64,000 nucleotides of DNA, from NCBI GenBank assembly GCA_014529385.2, contig CM043953.1, positions 71,341,372-71,405,371 on the forward strand, in the 5' to 3' direction. The DNA comes from Adiantum capillus-veneris (Eukaryota; Streptophyta; Polypodiopsida; Polypodiales; Pteridaceae). Below are positions 47,347-57,981 of the stretch, piece after piece. Both the position numbers and the translations under genes were made by a program. Below the pieces are notes generated by a model. That model ran no database searches. It was not told where the DNA came from and saw only the letters and a list, made by a program, of their open reading frames with translations. Position 1 is the stretch's first letter; each line of letters starts with the position of its first letter.

Positions 47347-50078
47347 ATACAGGTATACAGGAGTTACAAAGCAGCTACAAGCGCCAAAAACAAAGAAAAA
47401 CAAAAATTATATTACAAGGGCAGTGTCTTACATGATTTTGCAATTTTTATGTTTGATTACAGATATTGATAATATTTATGCCCTTATATACCTTGTTTTG
47501 CAACAAGAAGAGATCAAATGATGAATTTGGGTCTCTAGACGTGTAAATATCACTAAATAAGAGTGTTTTTGGACCAAAAAGTAAAAAAAAGTGGTAATCC
47601 AAGTCCAAAAATCACAAATAAATGTATATTCATATACACAGAGTTACCAGCTATTTATCGTGTAGGTTTGGAATTTTTTGGCTTCAATTTGCTATTTTCC
47701 TTTATTTTTATGATTTTCTTGATAAAAGTAAAAGAAAAATAAAAAAACTGGTGAAATGAGATCGAAAAAAAGAAAAGAATAGACGATGATGGTCCTACTG
47801 ACAAGGGCAACCCATGGTAAAAATTGGGTACAATTCTGAAAAAGTTGCGGAAAGCCCGAAATGACAGAATTTTGGCAAAGTGGACAGATTTCTCAGAAAC
47901 AGGTCAAACGGAGTCCAAATTGAGAAATTTCAAATCCTAAAGTGCATTTCACGACGAGATAGGAGCACATGTCAAATTTGGTAACAAGTGATCTGGGAAG
48001 TCCGAAGTTAAGTATTTTTCACTTCACTTTCAAGCTCATTTCCACTATTACCTTCTTGGAGAGAGCAAAGAGCACATAGGAGCATCCGACCTTCTACCGC
48101 CTTCTACGACTGCTACGAGAGCTCAGAGGACACCAGACATGAGAGGTAGACTCGTTGCCATAAGCTTTTGATGCTTATCGTTAACTTTTGTGGCGAAAAC
48201 TGACCAAAACCAAGAAACAAGAGCAGACGGGGAATGGGGAAGAACGCTAGGTAGGGGCACAACCGCCTAACCAAACCTTGCAAGAACTTAGAGGTGGGTT
48301 ACCCTAACATAGAAGATGGGTTTCTAACACTCAAAGCTCGAGAAAGAACGACTTGAAAAACCCTAGGTCAACAGAGCCTGCAAGAGGCAAACAGAAAAAA
48401 ATTGTCGAAACGACACAAAACTTCTCAGGAAGCTTAACAACATCGAGGGCAATGCAACCATGGAGTATCTCCGGATTTGGATCACCAAAAGTAGGTCGGA
48501 ACAACCGATTCGGCTGCGGACACACAAAGCGTCATTTTGGCATAACGGCTAAAATTGACGACGAAATGACATGAAACTTCACAAGCAGCTTCAAATATAC
48601 ATGGATGACTTATGTTTGCAAGCAAAACCCAAAAGAAAGCTGATTCACTTACCGATGGTGAAAAAGACGCTTTCGGGCAACCAAATGGAGAAAGATGGAG
48701 AACGGGGAGCGAAAGTCAAGTTCAACCAAATAGGTGGCTTCACAACATATCCAATGAGCTGGAAATGCAACTCTCGAGAAGAAAAGTTGAAGAAATTCAA
48801 CTCCAAGGCAAAAAGACGACTTCGGAGACTGAAATGCCTATAAGGGGGCTTTTTAGCTAAACCGATGACTTTTTAAGTTGAAAACTAGTTAGCAGGGCTT
48901 AGGGCACTAGCACAAAGCATTCTTTGCACAAAAAGACCAACATTTCAAGAAAAGACATCATACGCGTATGATGTCTCACAGCATGAATTTCACATCCATT
49001 TCAACATTTGAGTGCATAGCCTCATTCCACATGTTAATCACATCCTATGAACCAAGTATCATGAGAATTGGAGTTAGAAAACCCAAGGAAAACCAAAAAG
49101 ACGCAAAGTAAACAATAAAATTGATTTTTGGTCCTAATTTTGTCAAAATAACTCCAAACTCATTGAAAGTTTGTAGGATTGTTGATTAACACATCTACAA
49201 GCTATCTGGAACCAAAAAGCACCATTTTGACACAAAAGACATCATACGCGTATGATGTCTATTTGCACTTACAGAGCCAAAATTGCTCATTTGTCATCAT
49301 ACATCCATTATATATATCTAATACATGCTACATATGAAGTTTGGAACCATTTGGTCAAGTGGATCACCCCATTAGCCCAATTGAGGGAAAATCCTTCATC
49401 CAAAGCCTATTTTTGGCCCAAATCCAACATACTCAAGTCCAAACCAAGATTTGAGTAGAGACAGTCCTTCACTAGTACATGGGGAGTCCACAGAATCAAT
49501 CCCAAGAATCTAAATCCTATGATGTCTTTAGAGCCATTTTTAGCCCAAAATATATCCAAAATTCATAAATCCACTAAATAAGCTTGTCTAAAGCCAAATC
49601 CAAGCTTATAGAGAAATTTGGTCCAAAAATACACTAAAAGACATCATACGCGTATGATGTCTCACTATGTGATTTTGGCACCTCAGGGCTTCAACCACCA
49701 AACAGAAGTGATCTACATGCCATTTGAAGGTGAACCACCAAGTTTTATCCAATTTGGATCATAAAATCCAATTCCCTTTCAAAATTTTGCCAAGAGCCTG
49801 AACTGGACTAAACTGGCCAAAACTTGACCAAATGGTATCCAAACTCAAATCCAAGCATATGATACTCATGTATACACTATCAGCTACAAGCACAACCAAT
49901 ATGAAGTCATTTTGACACAAAAGACATCATACGCGTATGATGTCTCCAGCATGATTTTGAGCCCAGTTTGCATATTTTTTCACCTACCCGGCATCCTTAG
50001 GCCCTGAATAGCTCATGTTTCAATTTTCAAGTCATTTGAATAGTTAAAAGCTTCATTTCGGCTTTCAGTACTAAAAAG
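47347..50078 (+). other. E4 spacer before ORFX
   Basis: About 2.7 kb with no supported gene. Four palindrome copies lie in its last 1.1 kb. Short readings at 48353-48843 are not similar to anything in E1, though a 19-base match to the RT active-site region occurs at 48593. A pyrimidine-rich CTTCATTTCGGCTTTCAG (50051-50068) just before the ORFX ATG resembles a 3' splice site. Confidence 0.65.
48953..49945. repeat. E4 palindromic motif, spacer cluster (4 copies)
   Basis: Perfect 24-bp palindromes at 48953-48976, 49237-49260, 49639-49662 and 49922-49945 (half-site AGACATCATACG). They lie about 280-400 bp apart, two of them preceded by TTTTGACACAAA. These four are better preserved than the leader copies. 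Confidence 0.96.
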
Positions 50079-53000
50079 ATGCTAACTTCTGAAATTGGAG
50101 TTACAGGATCCATGGATTCCGCCAAGTTATCAGCAACAAAGAGAAAAAGACCGACAATCAAAGATGCTCTTGCAGAAGCAGAACCCTTTGACATTCCAGC
50201 AGAAACCCTCAAGCCAACCAAAACTTGGGTGGAGGAAGCAGTACTGGAACAAGAGGGAATAAAGATCTACCAGGGGACTTTCAGAGATCCTCAAGGGCAA
50301 GCGGTGGATATACCGATGATCCCACAAGAATTGGTGGATTATAGCAGGTCAGAGAACATCAGCAGGTACCTGGAAAGGGCAGACTTGCACAGTTTCTTCA
50401 CCTCGAGACCATCAGGTGTGGATACAAGAAGAGTGTACGAGTTGGCAACATCCATTCAGAAGGATGGGAAAGCCACATTGACAGAAATAGATGGAGAGAA
50501 AGTAGAGGTACAGATCACTCCACAGCTCATTGCAGATGCATTGAAGCTGCACAACAAAGGGAGCTCTGTCAGGGAAAGAAGGGAGGCTATAGAGGTTTAT
50601 GGGTCCAAGAAACAGAATGCAACTTATGGAGATATGGCAGACCAAAGAGCGGCAACCCTTTGCCGACTGTACAACCAATTTCTCCATATTTGCAGTAAAA
50701 GACCGCAAAAGTATACGACACCGCCCCATGCCATTGCAACTACCATCACATGGGCATTGAAGAGCAATATGCCAAAAGAGGTGAATTACGCTCAACACAT
50801 CCACGAGCAAGTAATTGCCATGCACAACGAGAAGCCAAAGTATATAGGAGGAGCTGAAGTTCTGACAAGAATAGCTTATGAAGCTATTGGAGCCAGAGAT
50901 CAATGGCCAAAGGTTCCCTCCCAGAATGAGTGGCTTAGAGAAGCCGATGAGGAGGAAGAACAGCCTGAAGTATCCAAGAGGGCGTCCACAAGAGCACGCA
51001 GGAAACTAGAAATAGTTTCAGAACCTGAAGAGAATGTGGATGAGCCGATTATGAAGAAAGCAAAGAAGAAGGTTGCTCCCAAGCAAACCAAAAGTCAGAA
51101 AGCGGCACGAATGGAAAGACTAGTGGAGCAGTTTAGAGCGGAAAGAGCTCTAAAGGGGGACTTTGAAGAAAAGTGGGTGCCAGACCCCACTAAAGTCGGA
51201 ACTAGCTCAGCCAGGCCACATGTTGATCAATATGATCAATATATTAGAGCTTATGAGGAGTCAGAGGCAATACTGGAGCATCAACCTGTCGAGCCATACA
51301 CTGAAGAGGAAGTACAGCTTTTAAAAGCTGAGCTGCAAAAGGACGACAAGGGGAAGAAGAAAGTAGATGAGTCTACTGAACCTCAAGAGAAAGACGGGCA
51401 AGCAAACAAAGGGAAAGCCAAGATGACTGAGGACAATCAGCCCTCCTTTACTGATGTACCCAGCCCGAAGAAGACGGAAATCATTGTGGAAGAGACCACA
51501 ATAGAGATGGACACGGCTGGTATGGAAAAGCCGGAGGCCGGGACCAAGGAAAAGGAGATAGATCCAATTCAGCAAAAGAAAAACGATTATGAGGATCTGG
51601 TAGCGATAGGGTACACTGAAGAAGAGGCCCTTGAGGCGGTTTATGGGATCACCCTACAAAAACGAGATGATCGGAGAGGGACAGAGGAAAATACAAAGAG
51701 TACAAAAGAAAGTGATGAAAAACTGGAAGAGCAGAACGTACTAGAAGAGCCGAAGCCAGTGGAGGTGGTGGCCAAAAAAGCTTTAGAGTTGACAGATGAA
51801 GATGAAAAAGACATGCACATGGTGCATGAACTGCTCAACAAGATCAAAGAAAGATCCAAGGCAAAGGAAGCAGAGATTGAGATAGCCAAACAAAGGGAAG
51901 CCGAGTTGTAGAGGAAATTAGAGGATGCTATGACTGAATCTGAAAGTCATAAAGCATCACTCTACGATGCGGAAAATGAGAGAGACGGCTTGATACTCCA
52001 GCTAGCTGAGGCCTCAAGAGAAGTAACAAGTGCACAGGAAGCAAGGGAGCGGATGGAAGACGACTTGGAGGCGGCTAAAGATGAGCTCATTGAGCTAAGG
52101 GAAAGAGTCGAGCTCCGAGAAAGAACAATCACTAGACTCAGGACTACCCCTAGAGCTAGCAGAGCAGGAACCGAACAAGAGGGAGCTCTTGTACCAGCTC
52201 TGGAAGACCAGGTCCGAAGCTTACAAAGAGAGCTAAGATTAGAGCAAGTGCAAAGGTTGCACATTGCGGAGGGATCATTGGCAGCAGAGGAGAGGCTCAC
52301 TTTAGAAAATCAAACACTAAGAACAGAGAATGAGACCCTCCGCAAACAACTCCAAGATCTACAAGAGCAACAAAGAAGAGAGACAGAGACACCACAAGAA
52401 GGATCAGGTGGAGCAGCCATAGAGCTACCAGAAACTGGAGAGACAACCACAATTGAAGATCTAGCCCTAGTTCACGAGGTGACCTCAACTTCAGGAATCT
52501 CTGAAGAAGAAGAACAAAGGCTCCATGACCAAATAGAAAAGTCAACAGAGGAGAGTGCCAAGGCGGAAATGGAATGGGAGAGGAGACTCCTAATCTCCAT
52601 TAGACTTCAGGGAATAGACACAAAAGTGCTCCATGAAGAGTGGATGCAACCCAGCTTGCCTTTCCCTTTGATGAAGTTTGAAGTGATAAAAACGAAAAAG
52701 AGAATAGAGGAGGAGCAGTATGTCGCTCTTTACGAAGGCGACATCACAAAAGAGGAACAATCAAAGAAGATTGTAGATTCGCAGCCTAGATGCAGGAAAG
52801 GTTGGCTGAACAAATACCCAGCCTACCTCATCTACTTGGTAGAGGCACCAAAGGAGATTCGGGAGGATGCAACCTTCTGCCCGGTGCCAAGAGTCAGAAG
52901 CTGGAAAGAGCATGGCAGGATTGCAGAAAAGAAGCCAAATTGGCTTAATTACCCTAGGATGCCAGGACCAAAGGTAGGAGAGAGAATAGGTAAAGCCTAC

Positions 53001-53387
53001 ATGGTGAAAACCCTAACGGGCACCATCAAGCTCTTTACTGGCTCTCCTGACCTTTCGTGTCAGATGCTCAAGAAAATTTGCAGGACTCTCTTAGCTTGCA
53101 TTGAAGTGTTCGTGCCAGATAAAGCCACGACCTCGAGTCTACTATCGATGGCCGACACAGTGACTGATATGATGTATGATCTTTCATTGCAGCCTTCTCC
53201 AAAAGTGTTGCACCTCCTATACCAGAGGATTATGTTTTTGCCTAGCTTCCACATGCAAACATTCGAAGAAGCTTTCTACACCGGCTTTTTCACCCACGAA
53301 AGCAAAATATTCGGCCCAACCTTGACCATCGGCATCCTGCGATACGAATCACATTTGCAGATGCTCAAGACGATAGGACTTTATTGA
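50079..53387 (+). pseudogene. E4 ORFX, large extra gene (1102 codons, one nonsense)
   Basis: ATG at 50079 (an alternative at 50112, MDSAKL), ending at 53387, with one in-frame TAG at 51909. Layout: an N-terminal folded part (about residues 57-285) shared with E1; a Lys/Glu-rich middle with an ELVAIGY-like helix pair at about 51588-51650 (DLVAIGYTEEEALEAVYGI, similar to a UBA fold); a long coiled coil (about 610-780, with LRTENETLRKQLQDLQEQ); and a C-terminal folded part (about 853-1100) with FCPVPRVRSW, LSCQMLKKICRTLLACIEVF and FHMQTFEEAFYTGFF shared with E1. No signal peptide or membrane helix is seen. Only the shared ends look constrained. The function is unknown; I infer a DNA- or RNA-binding regulator or structural protein. 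Confidence 0.75.
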
Positions 53388-53423
53388 CCAAGCATAAAGG
53401 TCATGTCAGGGACAAATTGAACG

Positions 53424-53437
53424 CGGAGGGGGGGGAG
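53424..53437 (+). other. E4 3' polypurine tract
   Basis: Purine run GGAGGGGGGGGAG immediately before the 3' LTR. Confidence 0.9.
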
Positions 53438-54374
53438 TGTTGAGCCAGCAGAGGATCACACCCACATTTTTGCTCACACTCATCATTTTTGTAACCATTG
53501 ATTGTAATAAATGTCTTTCCGACATTGATTTTGAATTGAGCCATTCATTAAGTAACAGGACTCAATTGAGTTTCCAGCTTGTAATCCCGAAGTAATTTCT
53601 TGCTGATGTAATTAGTTAGAGATGTTCTCACCTCCAAGGCTGAGGTATATAAGCAAAATTTTGTAACCTAAGGGGATTCAGATTATTAATCAAAGTGAGT
53701 TTTTGAGCGCCGTGACTGTGTCTGAGAGAGAGTGAGAGAGAGAGAGAGTCTTATCTACTTGCTACGCAAGCTACGAAGCCGCCATTGGAGAAGCAACACC
53801 GCCATTGTGTTAGCAACGGCGAGAGCTACGCACTGATACCAAGAGTGCGCGCTATCGGCTTCTATGTGTGGTAAGTTCCTACGAGCTTCGGTGTGAGTTT
53901 TCTTCCAACTCGTGTGTCGGAATAGAGTGTGCAGCATATCTATAGAACCACAACGAGTAGAGCTACACATTAGTGCCATCGGGGTCAAGTTTCGGTCACC
54001 TGTATTTTTCAGCCTGTCTTCATACGCGTTTACCGCACGGAGTGATTATAGGTTGATTTTGCAGTTCAAGTCTTTAGGGTGTTGTTCTTACCTAGTGCAT
54101 AGACTTCCCCTTGAGTTTGAGATCGATTCAATGATTCTAGATCCTGTTTTGTATAGCATTCGTTTGTAGTACGGATTTCAGTTACTTGTGTATTTTAGAA
54201 CTTAGATTTGATTTCCTTAGTAGTTATTGTCATTAGAAGGTCGAGTAGGTGATTTGACACCCACCTAGTTGTTTCCATGCGCCTGCGGGTCAAGCTTCGT
54301 CCTCGTCTGACAAATTCTGTTGTTGGTTGAGTTCTCGCTATTTAGCTTCCGCTAGCGGCGTAACCGCCTTAACA
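53438..54374 (+). repeat. E4 3' LTR (937 bp)
   Basis: It matches 35346-36285 with about 13 substitutions and two small indels. The TATA box is at about 53646-53653 and the TCATACGCGT core at 54020-54029. It is followed by the right TSD CATTG (54375-54379). Confidence 0.95.
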
Positions 54375-54379
54375 CATTG

Positions 54380-54931
54380 TCACAACATTCTGGAGAGTTA
54401 CAAAGATCGCGATCGTTCGTCCCAAAGTCAGCAAAAACAGCGAACATGTGTCCTAACGGGTCGTTTTAGGGTCCCTAAAGCCTCTCCTAGGGTCAAAACA
54501 ACATAAAATATGTATATAGACACTCAAAACAGCGATTTAAGGTCTCAAACTCGTAGTTAAAAACCTACACCGAATCTTGAACGAATCTGAATTTGGGTTA
54601 CCGTAGCCACAATAGCGAAGATTACAAGTTGGAGCAAGAAGGAGCTCTCAAACGTACGCTATCTTCTCAGTTTCTCCTCAAAAACAAGATGTTCAAACTT
54701 ACAAAAAATGACCTTTTTAGTTTAGGTCTTTACAAATGGCTTGTCCGGCCAAAAGCTCCTAAACTTCTAACTGGCTCTCTAATATACAAATGCTCCCAGA
54801 AGAATAATCATAAATCCTTTGACAAGTTCTCGGCTTAAAGATGCTCTCTTACAAAAGAATTTTACAAAGTTTTCTCATAAAAATATGACCCTTCTCTGGA
54901 AACGGCCGCTTGTCGCTTCGTCCGCCAAAAA
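54380..54931 (-). repeat. E1 5' LTR, part 2 (right of E4)
   Basis: It matches about 946-1541. It contains GATCGCGATCG (about 54405-54415), the E1 palindrome core. It ends AA where the other LTR ends CA, and the E1 TSD GTGAA follows at 54932-54936. Confidence 0.92.
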
Positions 54932-54936
54932 GTGAA

Positions 54937-56979
54937 GGAGATGCAAGATGCAATCTTTGGGTCCAGGAATGAAGAGCTTGAAGTGCTGAAGGACAGGTCC
55001 AAACGGCTCATCAAACCGAGCTACAAAGCCCAAGTTATTGAAGGTTGAAGGTTCAATGTGTTGCAGATTCTTGTCGGACAGCTGGGGGACATATGGTCTA
55101 AGTGGAAGTCAAGGTACAGGTGTGTAGTGCTCGAACTATGGAGCACACCCGTCTTTTCAGGGTGCAGATAGGAGCTACAGTTTGCATTTTATGGCCAGCA
55201 AAAGTTCTGTCGGGGGCTAGGTTGGTGCCCATCTGACCACATGGGGAGGTGTGCCATCTAGCGTCTTTTGAGCCTCAACAAAGTTCTAGAGTAGGGTATG
55301 CATCATACGGAGCTAGCAAGAAATGACTGCAAATCAAACGGACCCCAGAGCGAAAAGATACTGAAGCCGAAAGATTGGGTGCACTTGTTTGGGATTGGTT
55401 ACAGATGTTTTGATAGGTTTTTGCGGTCTCAATTTGGGGGATCGGGGAGTCTTGAGTTGCGGTTAGATTTGGAGACTTTCAAGTCGACATCATGGAGATG
55501 CGACCGATTTTTTTGGCTTGGCCATCCGACACTGGAAGAGGAAATGGGAGCCTGGTGAAGGAAGGCCAAAAAAAAAGAGGTAAGATTGAAGGGTTTATAA
55601 AAAAAAGTTTGCATTGCCTTAAAAGGCCATGGAGAATGGGCCTGCCATGTGGCATCACATGGTCCCATATGCGTAGTAAGGAGGCCGCATTGAAGGGTAT
55701 AAGGGCCAAGGTGTTGCCCCCTTCACTATCACTCAAGGATAGTGAGCTCCCTCGTGCGTGAGGCTATGGCGGCCGCTTGTCGGCGCTGTGCGTGTCGCGC
55801 GCTGGCGTAAGGGGATCCGGGCGCCGGTTTTGGTAGGCTTTGTCTGCCATTGACAGTGTGTGTTGGTGCCTGCGGGCGGTGTCACAGTGATGACGTGGCT
55901 TGTCTAAGGCCGATTTCCCGTAGCCGGCCATATGGAGGCCCATTTTGAAAGTTAGGGGGAAGGCAATAGCGATATCGCTACTGACCCCCTCCCGAGTGCA
56001 TACGATGGGTAGCGGTCCCACGTCCAGTGGACAACTAGAAGGAAAGAGAGAGTTCAAGAGGTTCGAGGGGCGATACAAGGGGCTTAGCCCGCCACAAAGG
56101 TCAGAGGAGCCAAGGTCAAGCGAGAAAGAGAGAGCCTATCCAAGAGGTATCCAAAAGTCCAAAAGTGCAAGTGCAAGGTTGGCAAAATTGAGCAGACAAT
56201 AGACAGATGTGTGTGCCATGCAGATACCAAACACCAAGTGTGCCAAGTGGTGACCATGCAAAAAACTTCTAAAGAGAGCTTCAGTTAATTGTACGAGTTT
56301 GCTAGCTCCTTGTTTTTTTCCTTTTTAGCCTTAGCCAAGCATTCTAAAAGGAGGTAGGCGTTCATTTTTTGGGGTCTTTTGACCAAGAGGGATTTTTTGC
56401 TAGGAAAGTTATTGGAGGTCTTCAAGCCTGTGTATTGCAAGCTTGCCATTGAAGCTGTATACTTGATTGTACTTTCTCCCTTTGCAATACTACCAAACTT
56501 TTGCCCCTACTTCTTGTGTTGCTTCTTCCCATCCCCCTCCTTTTCTCTCGCTCTTTGTGTACCTGCCAATGCTTGCAGAGGGTTTGCTTGCAGCTTGAAG
56601 GGTGTTACCAAGAGGACAGAATTGGGGTGTCTTGTGAGTCAGGAAGGGTCAGCTGAGCAGTGTGGGTGCGTTTGTGCTGTAAGGTGTTTTTTTGCAAGGT
56701 GTGAGACGGTTGTTCTGTATGCTAAAGTGGAGCTGTTAGTGCAAATTATCCAATTTGAAGGTGTTATTAGAGAGGTTAGGGATGCTGTGGAATCCTTGGG
56801 CTATAGAGAGGCAAAAATTTTGTCTGCTGGGTGTGTTTCCTATTCCCCCTCTCCATCTTTTGGTGCCCCCACTCAGGAGCTGTTTGATGCTCCAATTTGC
56901 GGTTGAAAGTGGTGTTTTTTAGCCGACAAAGTGGCTGGCTGATAGTGATGTTTGATGGTCGAGTTCGAAGCTGACAGAG
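54937..56979. other. Anonymous repeat-like DNA right of E1
   Basis: About 2 kb. It continues from 629 before E1 inserted. A short plausible plus-strand coding remnant (DAIFGSRNEELEVLKDRSKR) lies at 54937-55050; after it stops occur in all frames except short runs. The GC-rich part around 55750-56000 and the pyrimidine-rich part around 56460-56580 look like leader or LTR sequence of an old element, but I found no second copy in the window. Confidence 0.4.
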
Positions 56980-57981
56980 ATGGTGGAGCTAGGTTTTGGC
57001 CCCATCTTTACGGGTATTGAAGATCCCGAGGATTGGTTAGCAGATTTTGAGTTATGGTTGATGTCGATGCGTATATCGACGGATGCAAAAAGGTTGTAGA
57101 CGGTGCCACTGTTGATGCGAGGACAAGCCAAGGTGTGGTTTGATGGTTTAAAGAGAAGTGATCAAGAATCATGGCAAAGATTGCAAAGTCAATTTTTGGA
57201 GCGGTTTTGGGAAGTGATTACGACAGAAGAAGCTGGTACAAGGCTGAAGGCGATACGCCAGGATGTAAGTAAAGATTTCTCCATTTTCATTGAGCAGTTT
57301 GAAGCTAGTTGGAAGCAATTAGAGGTTGCTTCTGGGGTAAAAAGCAACCAGTATTGAAAGCTATCAAAGCTGCTAGAGTGCTTACATCCGAGGATTAGAG
57401 AAAAGTCAAAGACGGTGCAGATACAAAGACATGGTCTATCTAGAAAAGATAAAGACCAGAAAGGTAAAGCGGAAGCTGGAGTTGGGCATGCTAAAGCCAT
57501 CAGATTATATGCCTGTTGTGGATGTAGCAAAGTGCTCTTTAATTGAACCAACGATGGTTCCAAGTGCTCGGAGTGCCAAGAATGTTGAGGTAAGGCCTAC
57601 TATTGGCCATGTTCCTTGGAGATCTACAATATGTGAAGTGCATGTGCCGAGGGTGAACGAGTTTTTCAACGAGGAGAAGATCCATATTGAGGGGAACAAA
57701 GACGTGAAAGCAGTAGCAGATGTGGAGGTTCCTGTGTGGGCTGAACAGGTAAAGACTTTTCTTGTGGAAAGTTTACATGAAAAGATAGCAAAATGCAATG
57801 GGATTGTAGATACCGAAGGTTAAGGAGCTGATGAAGAAAGTGAGCAAAGACGGGAAGATGGTCAAGCTTTTGTGGAGCAGCAAGCAGATGTAGATGCAGA
57901 TACGGAATCGGTTTATGATGCCGGTGATGATGAGGATATAAGATCATGTAGCTGTGTAACATTTAATGGCCTAAAAACTTA
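56980..57981 (+). pseudogene. gag: E5: decayed gag of another LTR element
   Basis: From the ATG at 56980 the frame reads IFTGIEDPEDWLADFELWL, a TAG at about 57097, then LLMRGQAKVWFDGL, QSQFLERFWEV and the DFSIFIEQFEASW region, a typical retrotransposon gag capsid. A stop at 57355 and several later ones follow. A cysteine-rich stretch at 57510-57610 may be lost zinc knuckles. Acidic sequence then leads to SCSCVTFNGLKTYV, which looks like the start of a protease domain and stops where E6's LTR seems to begin. The matching LTRs were not found. Confidence 0.6.

Larger units (their letters stand above)
35346..54374 (+). mobile_element. E4: 19-kb Ty3/gypsy-like element with extra genes
   Basis: The LTRs are 35346-36285 and 53438-54374, with TSD CATTG. 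Order: LTR, tRNA-Asp primer site, leader with four palindromes, gag-protease, RT-RNase H-two zinc modules-integrase-second protease-W[IV]PK tail, internal polypurine tract, spacer with four palindromes, ORFX, polypurine tract, LTR. The LTRs differ at about 13 substitutions (about 1.4%) plus small indels. Genes are nearly complete but carry isolated nonsense codons and one-base deletions. It is a relative of E1 and sits in E1's 5' LTR. Confidence 0.95.
630..54931 (-). mobile_element. E1: outer Ty3/gypsy-like element hosting E2, E3 and E4
   Basis: The LTRs are 630-1541 (3') and 35040-35345 plus 54380-54931 (5', split by E4). A perfect 5-bp duplication GTGAA flanks it at 625-629 and 54932-54936. 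On the minus strand the order is 5' LTR, tRNA-Asp primer site, 1.5-kb leader with palindromic repeats, gag, protease, an inverted pol block, a second repeat-bearing spacer, ORFX, polypurine tract, 3' LTR. Removing E2 and E4 leaves about 16.5 kb. All genes are decayed and the LTR pair differs at about 18 sites in the 306 bp compared by eye, so it is the oldest full element here. It is closely related to E4. Confidence 0.9.

Noticed and set aside
36821-49945. Palindromic repeats read as a CRISPR-like array
   Set aside because: Spacing is irregular (about 115-400 bp within a cluster), clusters are split by 11 kb of genes, and the host is a plant retrotransposon.
50079-53387. ORFX called as a retroviral envelope
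   Set aside because: Position fits, but there is no signal peptide, membrane helix or cysteine-rich ectodomain; coiled coil and charged sequence dominate.
55479-56078. Minus-strand readings of 85 and 104 codons right of E1
   Set aside because: No domain, composition follows local GC content, overlapping readings on both strands, no promoter or homologue visible.
56379-56906. 175-codon plus-strand reading before the E5 gag
   Set aside because: Composition is that of translated pyrimidine-rich leader; no domain, and gag has its own ATG at 56980.
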